Shown piece after piece: positions 34,000-45,990 of a DNA stretch of 64,000 nt; positions within the stretch are counted from its first letter, which is position 1, and each line of letters opens with the position of its first letter. A program made the translations under genes and the position numbers. The notes beneath the pieces were generated by a model that saw only the letters and a list, made by a program, of their open reading frames with translations, was not told the origin of the DNA and did not search any database. Source of the DNA: Hemileia vastatrix (Eukaryota > Basidiomycota > Pucciniomycetes > Pucciniales > Zaghouaniaceae); NCBI GenBank assembly GCA_030280995.1, contig JASXTE010000014.1:7206156-7270155 (forward strand), written 5' to 3'.

Positions 34000-35650
34000 G
34001 GAATTTGGATGATGGTGTAGATAAATTTGGTGAAAAAGAGGCTGGAGATGTGTTGTGTATATGAATGAGGATGGTGAAATAGTGTGGGATAGTAGAAATT
34101 TGGTGAATGGTGTATATGTTGAAGTTTTAGAAATTTTGGATAAAGAGAGGTTGGGTGTTAAAAATTTGGTTAAAGGGATGTTGGAAAAATATAAAGATGA
34201 TGATGCTGAAAAGTGTGAAAAAGGGAAAGATGAAAGAGTGGTTTCTAAAAGGTTGGAAGGTTCAAAGATGTAAATTTCAAAAATCTTTTATGATAAAAGG
34301 CAAATTCAAGGTTTGAAGTTATTGGCTCATTCATGTGCAGGTGATTTAGGAGATAGGGAAGTTCCCGTGGAAATAATATTAATAGATTTTCAAGATGATA
34401 TCTGGGAACATACTGGTTTCTATTATAAAATGGTGAAATATTTATTAACATTAGAAAGGCTTGATAAAAAGGTGGCTATCAAAAGGAAGTTCCAGGAATT
34501 TTATCTCTCTTGAAAAAGATTAATGAGGAGGAGGTTTCCAAATCCTCATGTAGTTAGTTGTTACACGAAAGAAAGTGAAAGAGCTTTTTATGAGATCACT
34601 GCATGAAGATCTTGGGCATAGAGGAATCGGTGAAACTTATAGAGGTATTTATGATATAGTTTGGTGGCCTGGTATGAAGCTGACTGTTAAAAAATGGGTT
34701 TATTCATGCAAAGAATGTCAAAAAAGAATTTATTTAAGGCCAAAAGAGCCTGGACATGCAACCAGTGAAAATACTCTTTTTGGTAGGGTTAGTTTGGATG
34801 CTATTCATATTAAAGAGGATAGATATAAATATTTGATTGTATCCAGAGATAATTAATCTGGTTGGGTAGAGGCAGCGCCTCTTATTAATTTGAATGCTAG
34901 TAATGTGTCAGAATTTTTGATAAAAATTGGGTATATAGGTATGGATTGATGAAGTTGGTGATTGTTGATGGAGGTCCTGAATTTGGGTCAAAATTTGGTG
35001 AGGCAATATCAAAAGTTGGATCAAAGGTTAGGGTAGAAACCCCATATTATTCTGAAGCTAAAGGAGTGGTAGAAAGTGGGCATCAAGTTATTAAGGAATC
35101 TTTAGTTAAAATCTGTGGATTAAGTGCTGAAAAGTGGAGACACTATTTACCATTAATTTTATTTACTTACAGAATCACTGCCAAAAGAACAACTGAATAT
35201 CCACCATACAAACTAGTTTTTTGACAGAAGACGTGTTACCATTTGATTTAGAGGCTGAATCATATCTTGGAGTAGATTGGGACATAGTCAAAACAACTGA
35301 AGAATTATTATGTGCAAGAATGGTTCAGTTAGAAAAGAAAGAAGAAACTCTAGAAAAGGCACATTCAAAAATTATGAATCTTAGGAATAAGCCAGTCTGA
35401 TATTGGGATAAGAGGTAGGCTCATAGGCTATAGAATCCTTTGAGAACTAGAGATATGGTTTTGGTGTATAATATGAGTTTGGAAAGTCAGTGGGGTAGAA
35501 TGTTTGCAGATAGGTGGAATGGACCATACAGATTTCAAAAAAGGTTATCTGGATGTTCATATGTGTTAGAAGAGTTTGATGGAGTTGTTTTTGAAAAGAA
35601 GGGTAGCTTATGATCAATTAAAGCAGTTTTATCTTATGGGAAACAGGTGT
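34000..35650 (+). pseudogene. GypC integrase
   Basis: HHCC zinc domain near 34600-34720 (LHEDLGHRGIGETYRG, then CKECQK). The DDE core shows SLDAIHIKEDRYKYLIV, VDGGPEFGSKFG near 34965 and EAKGVVESGHQVIKESL near 35055. The C-terminal part has NGPYRFQKRLSGCSYVLEEF, a GPY/F-like module, near 35520. Stops and frameshifts throughout (for example TAA near 34855). No chromodomain is seen. Confidence 0.75.
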
Positions 35651-35654
35651 GCTG

Positions 35655-35835
35655 AAGTTTTACTCCAAAATGAGTATAAACTACTTGCTATTGTTTATGA
35701 ATAATTACTCCAAAATGAGGATAAGCTACCCACTATTTTTTAGAAGATTTACACCAAAATGAGGATAAACTACTCTATTATTGCTTAAACAAGACTTACT
35801 CTGCAAGAGAGTATAAACTAAAACTATCATTGAGG
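35655..35835 (+). repeat. Short repeats ACTCCAAAATGAGGATAAACTAC
   Basis: Four imperfect copies (near 35665, 35705, 35750 and 35800) of a unit with CTCCAAAATGAG then ATAAACTAC, about 40-55 bp apart, after the GypC integrase. A related CTCCAGATTGAGGATAAACT pair lies at 31464-31530 in the same element. Confidence 0.65.
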
Positions 35836-36430
35836 CTATCAATCATTAAAATTGAATGTTAAAATTCTATGGTGAAAGTTAATGGGCTGGCTGCTCTATA
35901 AACAATTACCTCACAATGTTCATTACCATAGTTTCCCTATTTCTAGTTGAATAATGGCATTGTGTTGAATTCTGGCTTTGTTTTTCATAAATATGAAGTC
36001 CACTAAGACTTTAAACTGGATCAACACAACATCAAACAAATACACTCATTTGAAACATATTCAAGGATTTTTTTATGTTTTCTTTTTGATTTATGAATTT
36101 GATTTTTAATTTTTTTACGTTAGAAGTTTATATTATTCTCATTATAAAATTATTAAAATCTAATATCTCTGAGATAATGATCACTGGTGGTCTCTAATTT
36201 TTTTTTAAATTGGATGGAGCCCACCCATTGATAATTTTGATTTTTGATTTTATGTTTTTATGTCTCTCAAGTTTTTAAAAATTATTTATACTTATTTTAA
36301 ACTTCCTTTCTTGTGTATCCCAAATCAAGGTGCACTTGGATGTGGGCATGATTTCAAGTTACAGGCGCATCAAATGGCTGGGGTAAATCTTTAATATCTT
36401 TTTTATGTTTAATTTTAATTTTAGGACATT

Positions 36431-36432
<2 letters not shown>
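35836..36432. other. AT-rich interval, probable GypC 3' remnant
   Basis: No 3' LTR matching 27966-28268 was found. AT-rich, with nothing else supported. Confidence 0.4.
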
Positions 36433-36464
<32 letters not shown>

Positions 36465-39400
36465 TTTTATTTAAGTTTTAAATTAAAAATAACCAACATA
36501 AAATAATAATAATAATAATAATAACAAAAATTAGAATAAAAATGAAAAATAAAAATAAAAATAAAAATAAAAATGAAAAATAAAAATAAAAATAAAAATA
36601 AAAATAAAAATAAAAATAAAAATAAAAATAAAAATAAAAATAAAAATAAAAATAAAAATAAAAATAAAAATAAAAATAAAAATAAAAATAAAAATAAAAA
36701 AAAAAATAAAAATAAAAATAAAAATAAAAATAAAAATAAAAATAAAAATAAAAATAAAAATAAAAATAAAAATAAAAATAAAAATAAAAATAAAAATAAA
36801 AATAAAAATAAAAATAAAAATAAAAATAAAAATAAAAATAAAAATAAAAATAAAAATAAAAATAAAAATAAAAATAAAAATAAAAATAAAAATAAAAATA
36901 AAAATAAAAATAAAAATAAAAATAAAAATAAAAGTAAAAGTAAAAATAAAAATAAAAAAAATAAAAATAAAAATAAAAATAAAAATAAAAATAAAAAAAA
37001 TAAAAATAAAAATAAAAATAAAAATAAAAATAAAAATAAAAATAAAAATAAAAATAAAAATAAAAATAAAAATAAAAATAAAAATAAAAATAAAAATAAA
37101 AATAAAAATAAAAATAAAAATAAAAATAAAAATAAAAATAAAAATAAAAATAAAAATAAAAATAAAAATAAAAATAAAAATAAAAATAAAAATAAAAATA
37201 AAAATAAAAATAAAAATAAAAATAAAAATAAAAATAAAAATAAAAATAAAAATAAAAATAAAAATAAAAATAAAAATAAAAATAAAAATAAAAATAAAAA
37301 TAAAAATAAAAATAAAAATAAAAATAAAAATAAAAATAAAAATAAAAATAAAAATAAAAATAAAAATAAAAATAAAAATAAAAATAAAAATAAAAATAAA
37401 AATAAAAATAAAAATAAAAATAAAAATAAAAATAAAAATAAAAATAAAAATAAAAATAAAAATAAAAATAAAAATAAAAATAAAAATAAAAATAAAAATA
37501 AAAATAAAAATAAAAATAAAAATAAAAATAAAAATAAAAATAAAAATAAAAATAAAAATAAAAATAAAAATAAAAATAAAAATAAAAATAAAAATAAAAA
37601 TAAAAATAAAAATAAAAATAAAAATAAAAATAAAAATAAAAATAAAAATAAAAATAAAAATAAAAATAAAAATAAAAATAAAAATAAAAATAAAAATAAA
37701 AATAAAAATAAAAATAAAAATAAAAATAAAAATAAAAATAAAAATAAAAATAAAAATAAAAATAAAAATAAAAATAAAAATAAAAATAAAAATAAAAATA
37801 AAAATAAAAATAAAAATAAAAATAAAAATAAAAATAAAAATAAAAATAAAAATAAAAATAAAAATAAAAATAAAAATAAAAATAAAAATAAAAATAAAAA
37901 TAAAAATAAAAATAAAAATAAAAATAAAAATAAAAATAAAAATAAAAATAAAAATAAAAATAAAAATAAAAATAAAAATAAAAATAAAAATAAAAATAAA
38001 AATAAAAATAAAAATAAAAATAAAAATAAAAATAAAAATAAAAATAAAAATAAAAATAAAAATAAAAATAAAAATAAAAATAAAAATAAAAATAAAAATA
38101 AAAATAAAAATAAAAATAAAAATAAAAATAAAAATAAAAATAAAAATAAAAATAAAAATAAAAATAAAAATAAAAATAAAAATAAAAATAAAAATAAAAA
38201 TAAAAATAAAAATAAAAATAAAAATAAAAATAAAAATAAAAATAAAAATAAAAATAAAAATAAAAATAAAAATAAAAATAAAAATAAAATTAAAATTAAA
38301 ATTAAAATTAAAAATAAAAATAAAAATAAAAATAAAAATAAAAACAAAAATTAAAATAAAAATAAAAATAAAAATAAAAATAAAAATATAAATATAAATA
38401 TAAATATAAATATAAATATAAATATAAATATAAATATAAATATAAATAAAAATATAAATAAAAATAAAAATAAAAATAAAAATAAAAATAAAAATAAGAA
38501 TAAGAATAAAAATAAAAATAAAAATAAAAATAAAAATAAAAATAAAAATAAAAATAAAAATAAAAATAAAAATAAAAATAAAAATAAAAATAAAAATAAA
38601 AATAAAAATAAAAATAAAAATAAAAATAAAAATAAAAATAAAAATAAAAATAAAAATAAAAATAAAAATAAAAATAAAAATAAAAATAAAAATAAAAATA
38701 AAAATAAAAATAAAAATAAAAATAAAAATAAAAATAAAAATAAAAATAAAAATAAAAATATAAAATATAAAATATAAAATATAAAATATAAAATATAAAA
38801 TATAAAATATAAAATATAAAATATAAAATATAAAATATAAAATATAAAATATAAAATATAAAATATAAAATATAAAATATAAAATATAAAATATAAAATA
38901 TAAAATATAAAATATAAAATATAAAATATAAAATATAAAATATAAAATATAAAATATAAAATATAAAATATAAAATATAAAATATAAAATATAAAATATA
39001 AAATATAAAATATAAAATATAAAATATAAAATATAAAATATAAAATATAAAATATAAAATATAAAATATAAAATATAAAATATAAAATATAAAATATAAA
39101 ATATAAAATATAAAATATAAAATATAAAATATAAAATATAAAATATAAAATATAAAATATAAAACATAAAATATAAAATATAAAATATAAAATATAAAAT
39201 ATAAAATATAAAATATAAAATATAAAATATAAAATATAAAATATAAAATATAAAATATAAAATATAAAATATAAAATATAAAATATAAAATATAAAATAT
39301 AAAATATAAAATATAAAAAATAAAATATAAAATATAAAATATAAAATATAAAATATAAAATATAAAATATAAAATATAAAATATAAAATATAAAATATAA

Positions 39401-39560
39401 AATATAAAATATAAAATATAAAGTATAAAATATAAAATATAAAATATAAAATATAAAAAATTAAAAATTAAAAAAAATATATAAAATATAAAAAATTAAA
39501 AATTAAAAAATTAAAATTAAAAATTAAAATATAATTAAAATAATAAAATAATAATAAAAA
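36433..39560. repeat. Compound AT microsatellite, about 3.1 kb
   Basis: Starts with (TA)16 at 36433-36464 and (AAT)n near 36505. Then comes (AAAAAT)n from about 36541 to 38385, (AAATAT)n to about 38450, (AAAAAT)n again to about 38758, and a switch to the 7-mer (AAAATAT)n until about 39457. It ends in A/T-rich AAATT-type decay. There are very few interruptions (AAAGT, AAGAAT, AAAATT, one AAAACAT). Because 6 is a multiple of 3, the hexamer is open in several frames and yields long artefactual polypeptides. Confidence 0.98.
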
Positions 39561-40129
39561 TGAGAAAATAAGTAGTATGTAGTTTTTAAGATTTGATATA
39601 TATAATTTTTTTTGTTTATTTTTTTTTTAATATCTAGCAGGAGCCTGAAGAATTAAGGGATTTTCTCTTTTGATGAATATGGAATAGTGAAGGTTCCAGG
39701 AGATGCTCTATGAAATCTTTCAATTTCTTTAAATTTATGATGTTTTTTATGCTCCAGCCAAGTGGCTAATTTAAAGTGACATCTTAAAACTTGCTCCCTA
39801 AGCAATTCTTCTGCGTGATCTTTTGGAGGTTAATTTTTTAATGGGCCAAGTTAGCATTGAAAACAGATTATATGTCACACACCATGTGACACTCAAGGCA
39901 AAAGTAGCTTATCAAATACAATAAAATAGAAGTCTAAATCCATACTCGAAGCGCAGAAAGCAATTCTACATAGCAACTGTTACTTTCCTTTGTGTACTTG
40001 CTATTCAACCGTGCTAGTCTAAACTCTAAATCTAAATTAGTCAATCTCTCAATAGTGTGTCTCAGTATTTTCCTCAATAAGCGATGCACAGCGCAATAGT
40101 CAATGTAATGGTGCACTAATAGGTTTATT
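39561..40129. other. Interval without a recognised gene
   Basis: Contains an inverted repeat TGTCACACACCATGTGACA near 39873. No gene supported. Confidence 0.4.
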
Positions 40130-40700
40130 AAATGTATGTGAATTATTTAAAAGGGTAGTGAGCATGGAAGGAATGGATAGTGGAGGATTAAAGGGTAAAC
40201 AGATGTTAGTGAGGAGGGTCCAGGTGTAATGAATGTATTTTTTAATTGTCTGTGGTGTGCGGAATAGTGGATGGGTATGAGGTCAATGCAAGAAGGAGTA
40301 AAGGATATAAAAGGGGTTGGGATCTCGGTTCAAAATTCTTTAGAATTAAATTATAAAATGTATATATAGTTAATTGTGGTAAAGCTTTAGGTTAAATTAT
40401 TATTATTTTATCTTTCCTTATTTTCTCAGTAATCATTTCTAAATCCTAAATCTTTGATTATTGAGTTTCCAACCCTTCGTGAGATTTTAAGAATTTAATA
40501 TTACCTTTAAATTATATTAGAATTCTCCTTGAACATATCTCAAAGCAGTAGTTCATCCTTCGAATAATCTTCAAATCACTTCCTCGAACATTTCCTCTGT
40601 GTCTCGCCAAAGTTTCTAAACTCCTTTCTCCATCTCACTTCCAGGAACACCCTCAACCTTGTGCATAGGTCTTCCGGTGACATTATAGTTGTTGAGCAAC
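40130..40700 (+). other. LTR-like promoter region (tentative)
   Basis: GATATAAAAGGGGTTGGG near 40307 is a strong TATA context, followed by a pyrimidine-rich leader (TTTCCTCTGTGTCTCGCC) and CTTCCGGTGACATT near 40670, which resembles a PBS. Boundaries and partner LTR were not found, so it may be a solo or broken LTR. Confidence 0.3.
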
Positions 40701-40859
40701 CTCATTACCTTTCACCTTATTTAAAGTGGGCTCTAGATCAGGAATAGGACAAGCAGATGGAGAATACAGGTTTCAGAAGAATCTATATCAGGACATAAAT
40801 AAATGATTCCAGAGAAAGATTATAAAGAAAAATGAATATATTTATTGCTTACTAGAGTC

Positions 40860-41590
40860 AACTGTGCCAATCTCAAGATTTAAAGGCAGTCTTGGTAGAA
40901 ATTTTTCTTCAAGAAGGGAAGAGTATGGATTTTATATGTTTTGTTATGAAGGTGGATTTAGAAAAGGTAGGATTTCTCTGAAAGGAGCAGGGATTTGAGA
41001 TGCATTAACTGAAGGAATATTTCTTTTCTTATGGCAAATTATTGAAGGTCTAGGAGATCTGGATCTTTTTGATGATGAAGAAGGACAATGAGGGAAGCTA
41101 AATTTAGGTTGAGGAAGAATAGTCTCTGTTATAGGAGGTAGAGAGAAGGAAGAAGGAGAAGGAAAAAATCCAGAACTGATTTAGGTGGATTCAACATTGC
41201 TTTTGGAGTAGTAGAAGTTCTAGGGATGACAGAAGAGAGTCTTCATTGGAGAGAGGGATCAGCATAAAGAGCAGAATGGTTTGGACTCAGAGACTCAGAG
41301 TCAGAAGGCATATTTAAAAAGGCTGATGATGTGAGAGGAGTAGGTTTTTTAGAGGAGGATTATTTTGGAGAAGCAGTATAAGGCTTTCAATGAGAGGCAA
41401 GGCTGGTAGCAGGAAAGGTGAATGAGCCATATTAGAGTCCAGAGCATTTTCTTTTCTTCTCAAAGCAGTTGAAACAGGCCCTGTTGGAGGTATATCTTTT
41501 TTGGTTTTTGGTGAAGGTGCACACTTGATGGGTAAAGGAGCAATAATCACAGACTTGGTAACTAGAAGCAGTGAATTTGGAAGGAGTCAT
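40860..41590 (-). pseudogene. Double Cys-cluster protein, locus 1 (decayed)
   Basis: From an ATG at about 41590 the minus strand reads MTPSKFTASSYQVCDYCSF, then VCTFTKNQKRYTSNRACF and FNCFEKKRKC. That gives C-X2-C..C followed by ACFNCFEKKRKC (CX2CX6C with basic spacer), a layout seen in fungal zinc-cluster and Gag-like proteins. Stops appear soon after, then a Pro/Ser/Leu-rich low-complexity stretch to about 40860. The locus at 53600 has the same Cys layout. A coding-like plus-strand frame starts just 70 bp away, so the pair is divergent. Function unknown; nucleic-acid binding is the usual guess for such clusters. Confidence 0.45.
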
Positions 41591-41659
41591 CTTCAAAATA
41601 TGAAAATTAGGATGAAAAAGATAAAATGGATAGGATAATAGGAAAGGGAGAAAAATGTG

Positions 41660-42167
41660 GTTAAAATGGGTTCAAAGATGGTAGTAGGCAGTTGGAATCA
41701 ACAAAATCATTGGTCCCCTATGACCTTAAACTGGAAAAATACTTTCACTTTGTCCACCAAGACTATAAGCTTGCAATTGATTGAAAGTTTGTATCGCAAG
41801 GATATTAGGTGGAAATTTTAATCAAGGAAGATATTTATATCAGTTATATTTAGTTTATCACTGGTTCATCAGTACTCAAACTTGTACTCACACATTTGGA
41901 AAACTCAGTCATTAATGAAAATATTGCAACTAGCTTTAGGAAATCCTGATGTCATTAAATGGAGATATTTAGGATTAAAGAATGATGGAGATTTTAAAGG
42001 TTATTTATGGAGATATTTCAAAGTCAAAAATCTTGGTGCTAAAAATTTCTGGGAAAATTATGATTTATGATATAAAGTAGGAGTTATTTCCAAGATACTG
42101 GAAATTTATTTGAATGTTGTGATGCTGAATCATAGAAGAAGGATAGGATTTTAATTTATAGGGTCTC
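41660..42167 (+). pseudogene. Unrecognised plus-strand gene, cut by GypB
   Basis: Coding-like plus-strand pieces: VVGSWNQQNHWSPMTLNWKN near 41680 and LALGNPDVIKWRYLGLKND near 41930. They are followed by NLGAKNFWENYDL, then a shift to DTGNLFECCDAES and RILIYRVS at the GypB boundary. Removing GypB and one GTCTC joins this in frame to LVDYLGETLEELMARTES at 52562-52617. Several stops. Family not recognised; a similar-looking remnant lies at 53650-54060. Confidence 0.4.
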
Positions 42168-44641
42168 TGTCAGTGTGTGCTTGTATCTAAGTATGATTTA
42201 ATAGTAAATATTAATGGTCAACTACTTATTGATAAATGATTTAGTGATTAAACCTCATGGGAAGACTAATAAAATAGTTATTCTCAATATAAAATCACAA
42301 TTCTTGGATTTTTATGCGTACTAGTGGTGGAAAATAGATCAATAAAATATAGTTTTAGCTTATATAAAGATAATATCAATTTTTAAATGCTTTATAAAAT
42401 ATTTATATATGATAATATCTGTTTTTTAGTGTTTTTTAAATTTGTAGTAAGTTAGTGATGTCCAATAACCCGTAAAATCCCCCTTACTTATACCAAAATC
42501 CACTTGAGTGCACAGACCTTCAATCCAGATGATGTCACTTCTATCCCCAGCAATTACAGAACTGTGAGGGCCCATCACCTCCCCATGGCGTCCACTTCAA
42601 GCAGTTTCAACAACCAGACCTCCAGTAAAGACCCTCCATCACAATTAATGTAAGCCAGTCGTCTAGAAGAAGGAGGAAAAGGAGAAAGGAGTAGAGAAAT
42701 GAAATGAAATAAAGAATTTTTATAAAAAATTTAGATTTAAAAGGCTTAAGAAAGTTAGAGTGAGAAATAAGGAAAATTAAAAGACAAAAAGCTTGAGGAG
42801 TGACACAACAGGAGGTTCAATATATAATATTTAAATTTTGTAAGTTATGTATCAATGCATGTTTCACAATAAGTATTATTAACAGACCTAGAGCAACCTT
42901 AGATATTTATATAAAATTTTGATTAGAATAGTAGTACTAATAAAAATAATAATAAATGTATTATATTAAAAAATATGGTTAAGTTTTGAGTGTATGATAA
43001 GTGGTGAGGCTACAGGGGGTTACCCAAGGCCTTTATATAGGCAAGGGGCCCTCTGAAGCTTCATAATAAAGTATATACAAACTATAATAAAAATATAATA
43101 ACTAATAACTGATTTTGAGTAAGTGTAAAAGGAAATATGACACCATTAACTAAAACACATGAGTTAGATCCCAAATATCCACCAATTTAAAGCCCAAACA
43201 GTTACCATAAATTTATTGAGTAATTAAATAAGTTTGAGACACATAAAAATAATTAAATTAATTTAAAACATGTCTTATAATTTTTAAAATAATAACCAAT
43301 TTAACTGAAACATGAAAAATAACTTATTTTAACACGTGAAAAATAATGTAATTAATTAATTTAGTATAAAACATGAATAATTAATTATTTTAATTAATAT
43401 TATTAGTGTGATAATTAATTTAATTAAAACAAATACTTAGTATATCAAAATTACTAATTTTTAGAATAAAACATTGATAATATATTTAAATAAGTGCTTT
43501 AACTTGTTTAATACTTTTCTGACACAATTAAGAATCAAAAAAAGCACCCAATATTATTGTTTAATAACATCTGTAAGGTATTATTTAATATATAAATTTG
43601 ATTAATTAATTTAATTACATTATAAGTTAATTTTATACTTATAATTATAATATATGTGTATAATAAATTAATTATTAATTTATATTTATTAAATACATAA
43701 AAATGCGCAATAATTTTTAGAATATAACATTTATTATGCTTAATTTAAACTTATATATAATTTATATAATAATGAAATTAATATAATACTTATTTTATTT
43801 ATATTTAATAAAATCCTTATATCATTTCATTATGCAAGATAATATTAATTTATATACATAATAAGCATATTTTGACACCCTCTTTTGGTTCCAGTAAATT
43901 GACATAACATTTACTGTGCTCCTGATATAGCCTGGCTGACAATTAATAATACCACAGATCCATACCATAAACAGAATATACAGCTAAAAGCAGATACCGT
44001 AAAGAAACAGGTAAAATAACTCATCTTACAAGTATATGATGAAGCCAAAAGCATATAAAGGAACCAAATCATCTGTCCAAGTCCCCAATAACATTCCCAA
44101 GCATCCATATTAACCCATTAATCATATCCTAATCCATAAATCTGTGAAAATTCATCCAAGGAAGCAGATTAAGTTGTCCAAACTGGATATATGTGCCTGA
44201 AATAGGTTTATATGCTTGTTCAGGCATTGTGAGTACACTGAATACGTCCATATGAACAAAAATAAGCAGAAAAATAAAGTTTATAGTCTATTAAGAGGTT
44301 AAAACCCCTTTATAGACCTAAATATACATAATATAACTACATATTTCACTGAATATGAAGTTTATGTATACATATAATCTTATGTATGTCTATAATTACT
44401 TAATATCACTTAAGATAAGTATATTATGATTCCATTTACACCTTAATAAGTATTATTAGGCTATGGATAAGCTATTTAAACTACTATAAGTCATATAATA
44501 GTGTAATAATTATATATATATATGTATTGTAACCATATATAAGTATTTTAACCTTATTTTTAAGTAATAAGCTTAATATAATTAATTTTATCTTATTTTA
44601 AACATAAGAATTACTCAGTCCAGGAGATACCTAGGCTGACA
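42168..44641 (-). repeat. GypB 3' LTR, interrupted by a nested solo LTR
   Basis: LTR sequence lies at 42168-42649 and 43947-44641 (1177 bp in total), matching the 1175-bp 5' LTR at 51382-52556. Plus-strand ends are TGTCAGTGTG and CCTAGGCTGACA. Confidence 0.93.
42650..43941. mobile_element. Nested solo LTR (1292 bp), unknown family
   Basis: Begins TGTAAGCCAG and ends CTGGCTGACA, imperfect inverted ends with TG..CA. The flanking 5-bp repeat is ATTAA (42645-42649, 43942-43946), and the GypB 5' LTR shows the empty site. No coding is inside, only A/T-rich sequence. It arises by recombination between the two LTRs of a complete insertion. It is not similar to the GypA or GypD LTRs beyond the ends. 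Confidence 0.88.
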
Positions 44642-44652
44642 CTCCCTCACCC
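44642..44652 (-). other. GypB polypurine tract
   Basis: Minus strand GGGTGAGGGAG directly before the 3' LTR, after a T run, as in GypA. Confidence 0.7.
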
Positions 44653-44834
44653 AAAAAAACAATAAAAAAAATTGTATGACATTTTAATTAATAAATAAGG
44701 AGTGAATAGAAAAATAATTATAAAATTTTTATGATACAAATACTGTAATAAAAAGTATTGTTTGGATTTAAATTTTTTCAAGAGACTTTTAAGAACAGAT
44801 ATTTCATTTTTTTAATCCAATAGTCATATTCACT

Positions 44835-45737
44835 TTATTTATTTTTAAACGTTAATTGATACTCAACTCCCTTTTTGTTTGTAAGGTGTCTCTTTTTAAG
44901 TATCTTTTCAATTTCTGCCTTTTCAACTATTTCTTCAGGTTGCTGTTTATGCCTTTCTGACCTTCTTGGAAATAGAGAAGTATCATTAGAATGGTATGGT
45001 TCTATAAGAGAAATAGGAAATACTGGATATTTTCTATCATATGGTGCATATAGAATAACTTCAATGGCATTGTTACCAACCATCTTTTTTACTACAAATG
45101 GTCCAATGAATGGATCCTTAAATTTAACATTACCAGTTAAAATGAAATGTAGTGTAGAAATAAGGACTTGATCACCATCTTTGAACATTTGTTCTTTATG
45201 GGCTTTATCCCATCTTTTCTTCTCATACTCAAAGGCCTTATTTATACATTCTTGAGCATGTTTTCTGCATAATTCTTGCATCTGAAAAAAAGATTTAGTA
45301 CCTGGATGGATATCCAATCTAGGTAATTTATTAAGAGTTTTAAAAGGGGTATCAGGTACATAACCCAACAATAAGTCAAATGGTATTTTTGCCCGTGAAA
45401 GAATGTACTGTACTATTGTATGCAAATTCTAAACCTGGGATATGGTTACCCAATCATGTGTGAATTTTTCATTTTCTTTAAATTCAAGACCAAAAGAACA
45501 ATATCTTCTTATCATATCTTCTAAGGTTTGTATCATTCTTTCTGCTAGTCCATCACTTTGTGGATGGTGTGCTGTAGAAATTTTTAGTTGACACCCTGAA
45601 AGATCCATAAGTGATGTACAGAACTCAGAAGTAAATTTTGGATCACTTTCTGAAACTATTGCTTTGGGGAAACCTGCTATATTTAAAATTTGTGTCCATC
45701 ATAAAAAATCAAAGTCCTATGCAGAAACCTCTTTGTG
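44835..45737 (-). pseudogene. GypB integrase core end, GPY/F module, truncated chromodomain
   Basis: Continues the integrase after the MITE: AGFPKAIVSESDPKFTSEF, then STAHHPQSDGLAERMIQTLE with the catalytic Glu. After a frame break near 45430 it goes on with FDLLLGYVPDTPFKTLNKLP and the GPY/F module DPFIGPFVVKKMVGNNAIEV. The chromodomain starts (EIEKILKKR) but a stop follows EYQLTFKNK, before the Trp of the fold that GypA retains. Confidence 0.88.
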
Positions 45738-45987
45738 CACCGCGCAATACGGGGGGCGGACTTGTTAGCAAGTCCGCAACCTTGGACTCAAATTCACCAC
45801 AGATTGAACACACATTGAGCTATTGAAAAAGGAACCATACAATCAGGGATGAACACCACTCAGCAGAACAGTTTTAGGTGGGTCTTCAAGTAGAGTTCAG
45901 TATGAGTTCAGTATGAATTCCATCTGAGTTCTGTCTGAGTTCAGGTTGAGGACTTGCTAGCAAGTCCACCCCCTATATTTCATAGTG
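45738..45987 (+). mobile_element. CACTA-type MITE, copy C (250 bp)
   Basis: Begins CACCGCGCAATACGGGGGG and ends CCCCCTATATTTCATAGTG, with GTG duplicated at 45735-45737 and 45988-45990. It interrupts the GypB integrase between its zinc domain and the second catalytic Asp. Confidence 0.95.
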
Positions 45988-45990
45988 GTG

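Noticed and set aside
36467..39167. Very long open frames (hundreds of residues of KN, FL, FI or YILYFIF repeats)
   Set aside because: They are translations of the AAAAAT and AAAATAT microsatellite, which lacks stops in several frames. No codon bias, start context or conservation.
36433..39460. Telomere-like repeat array
   Set aside because: Units have no G-rich strand, and the array is internal with retroelements on both sides.
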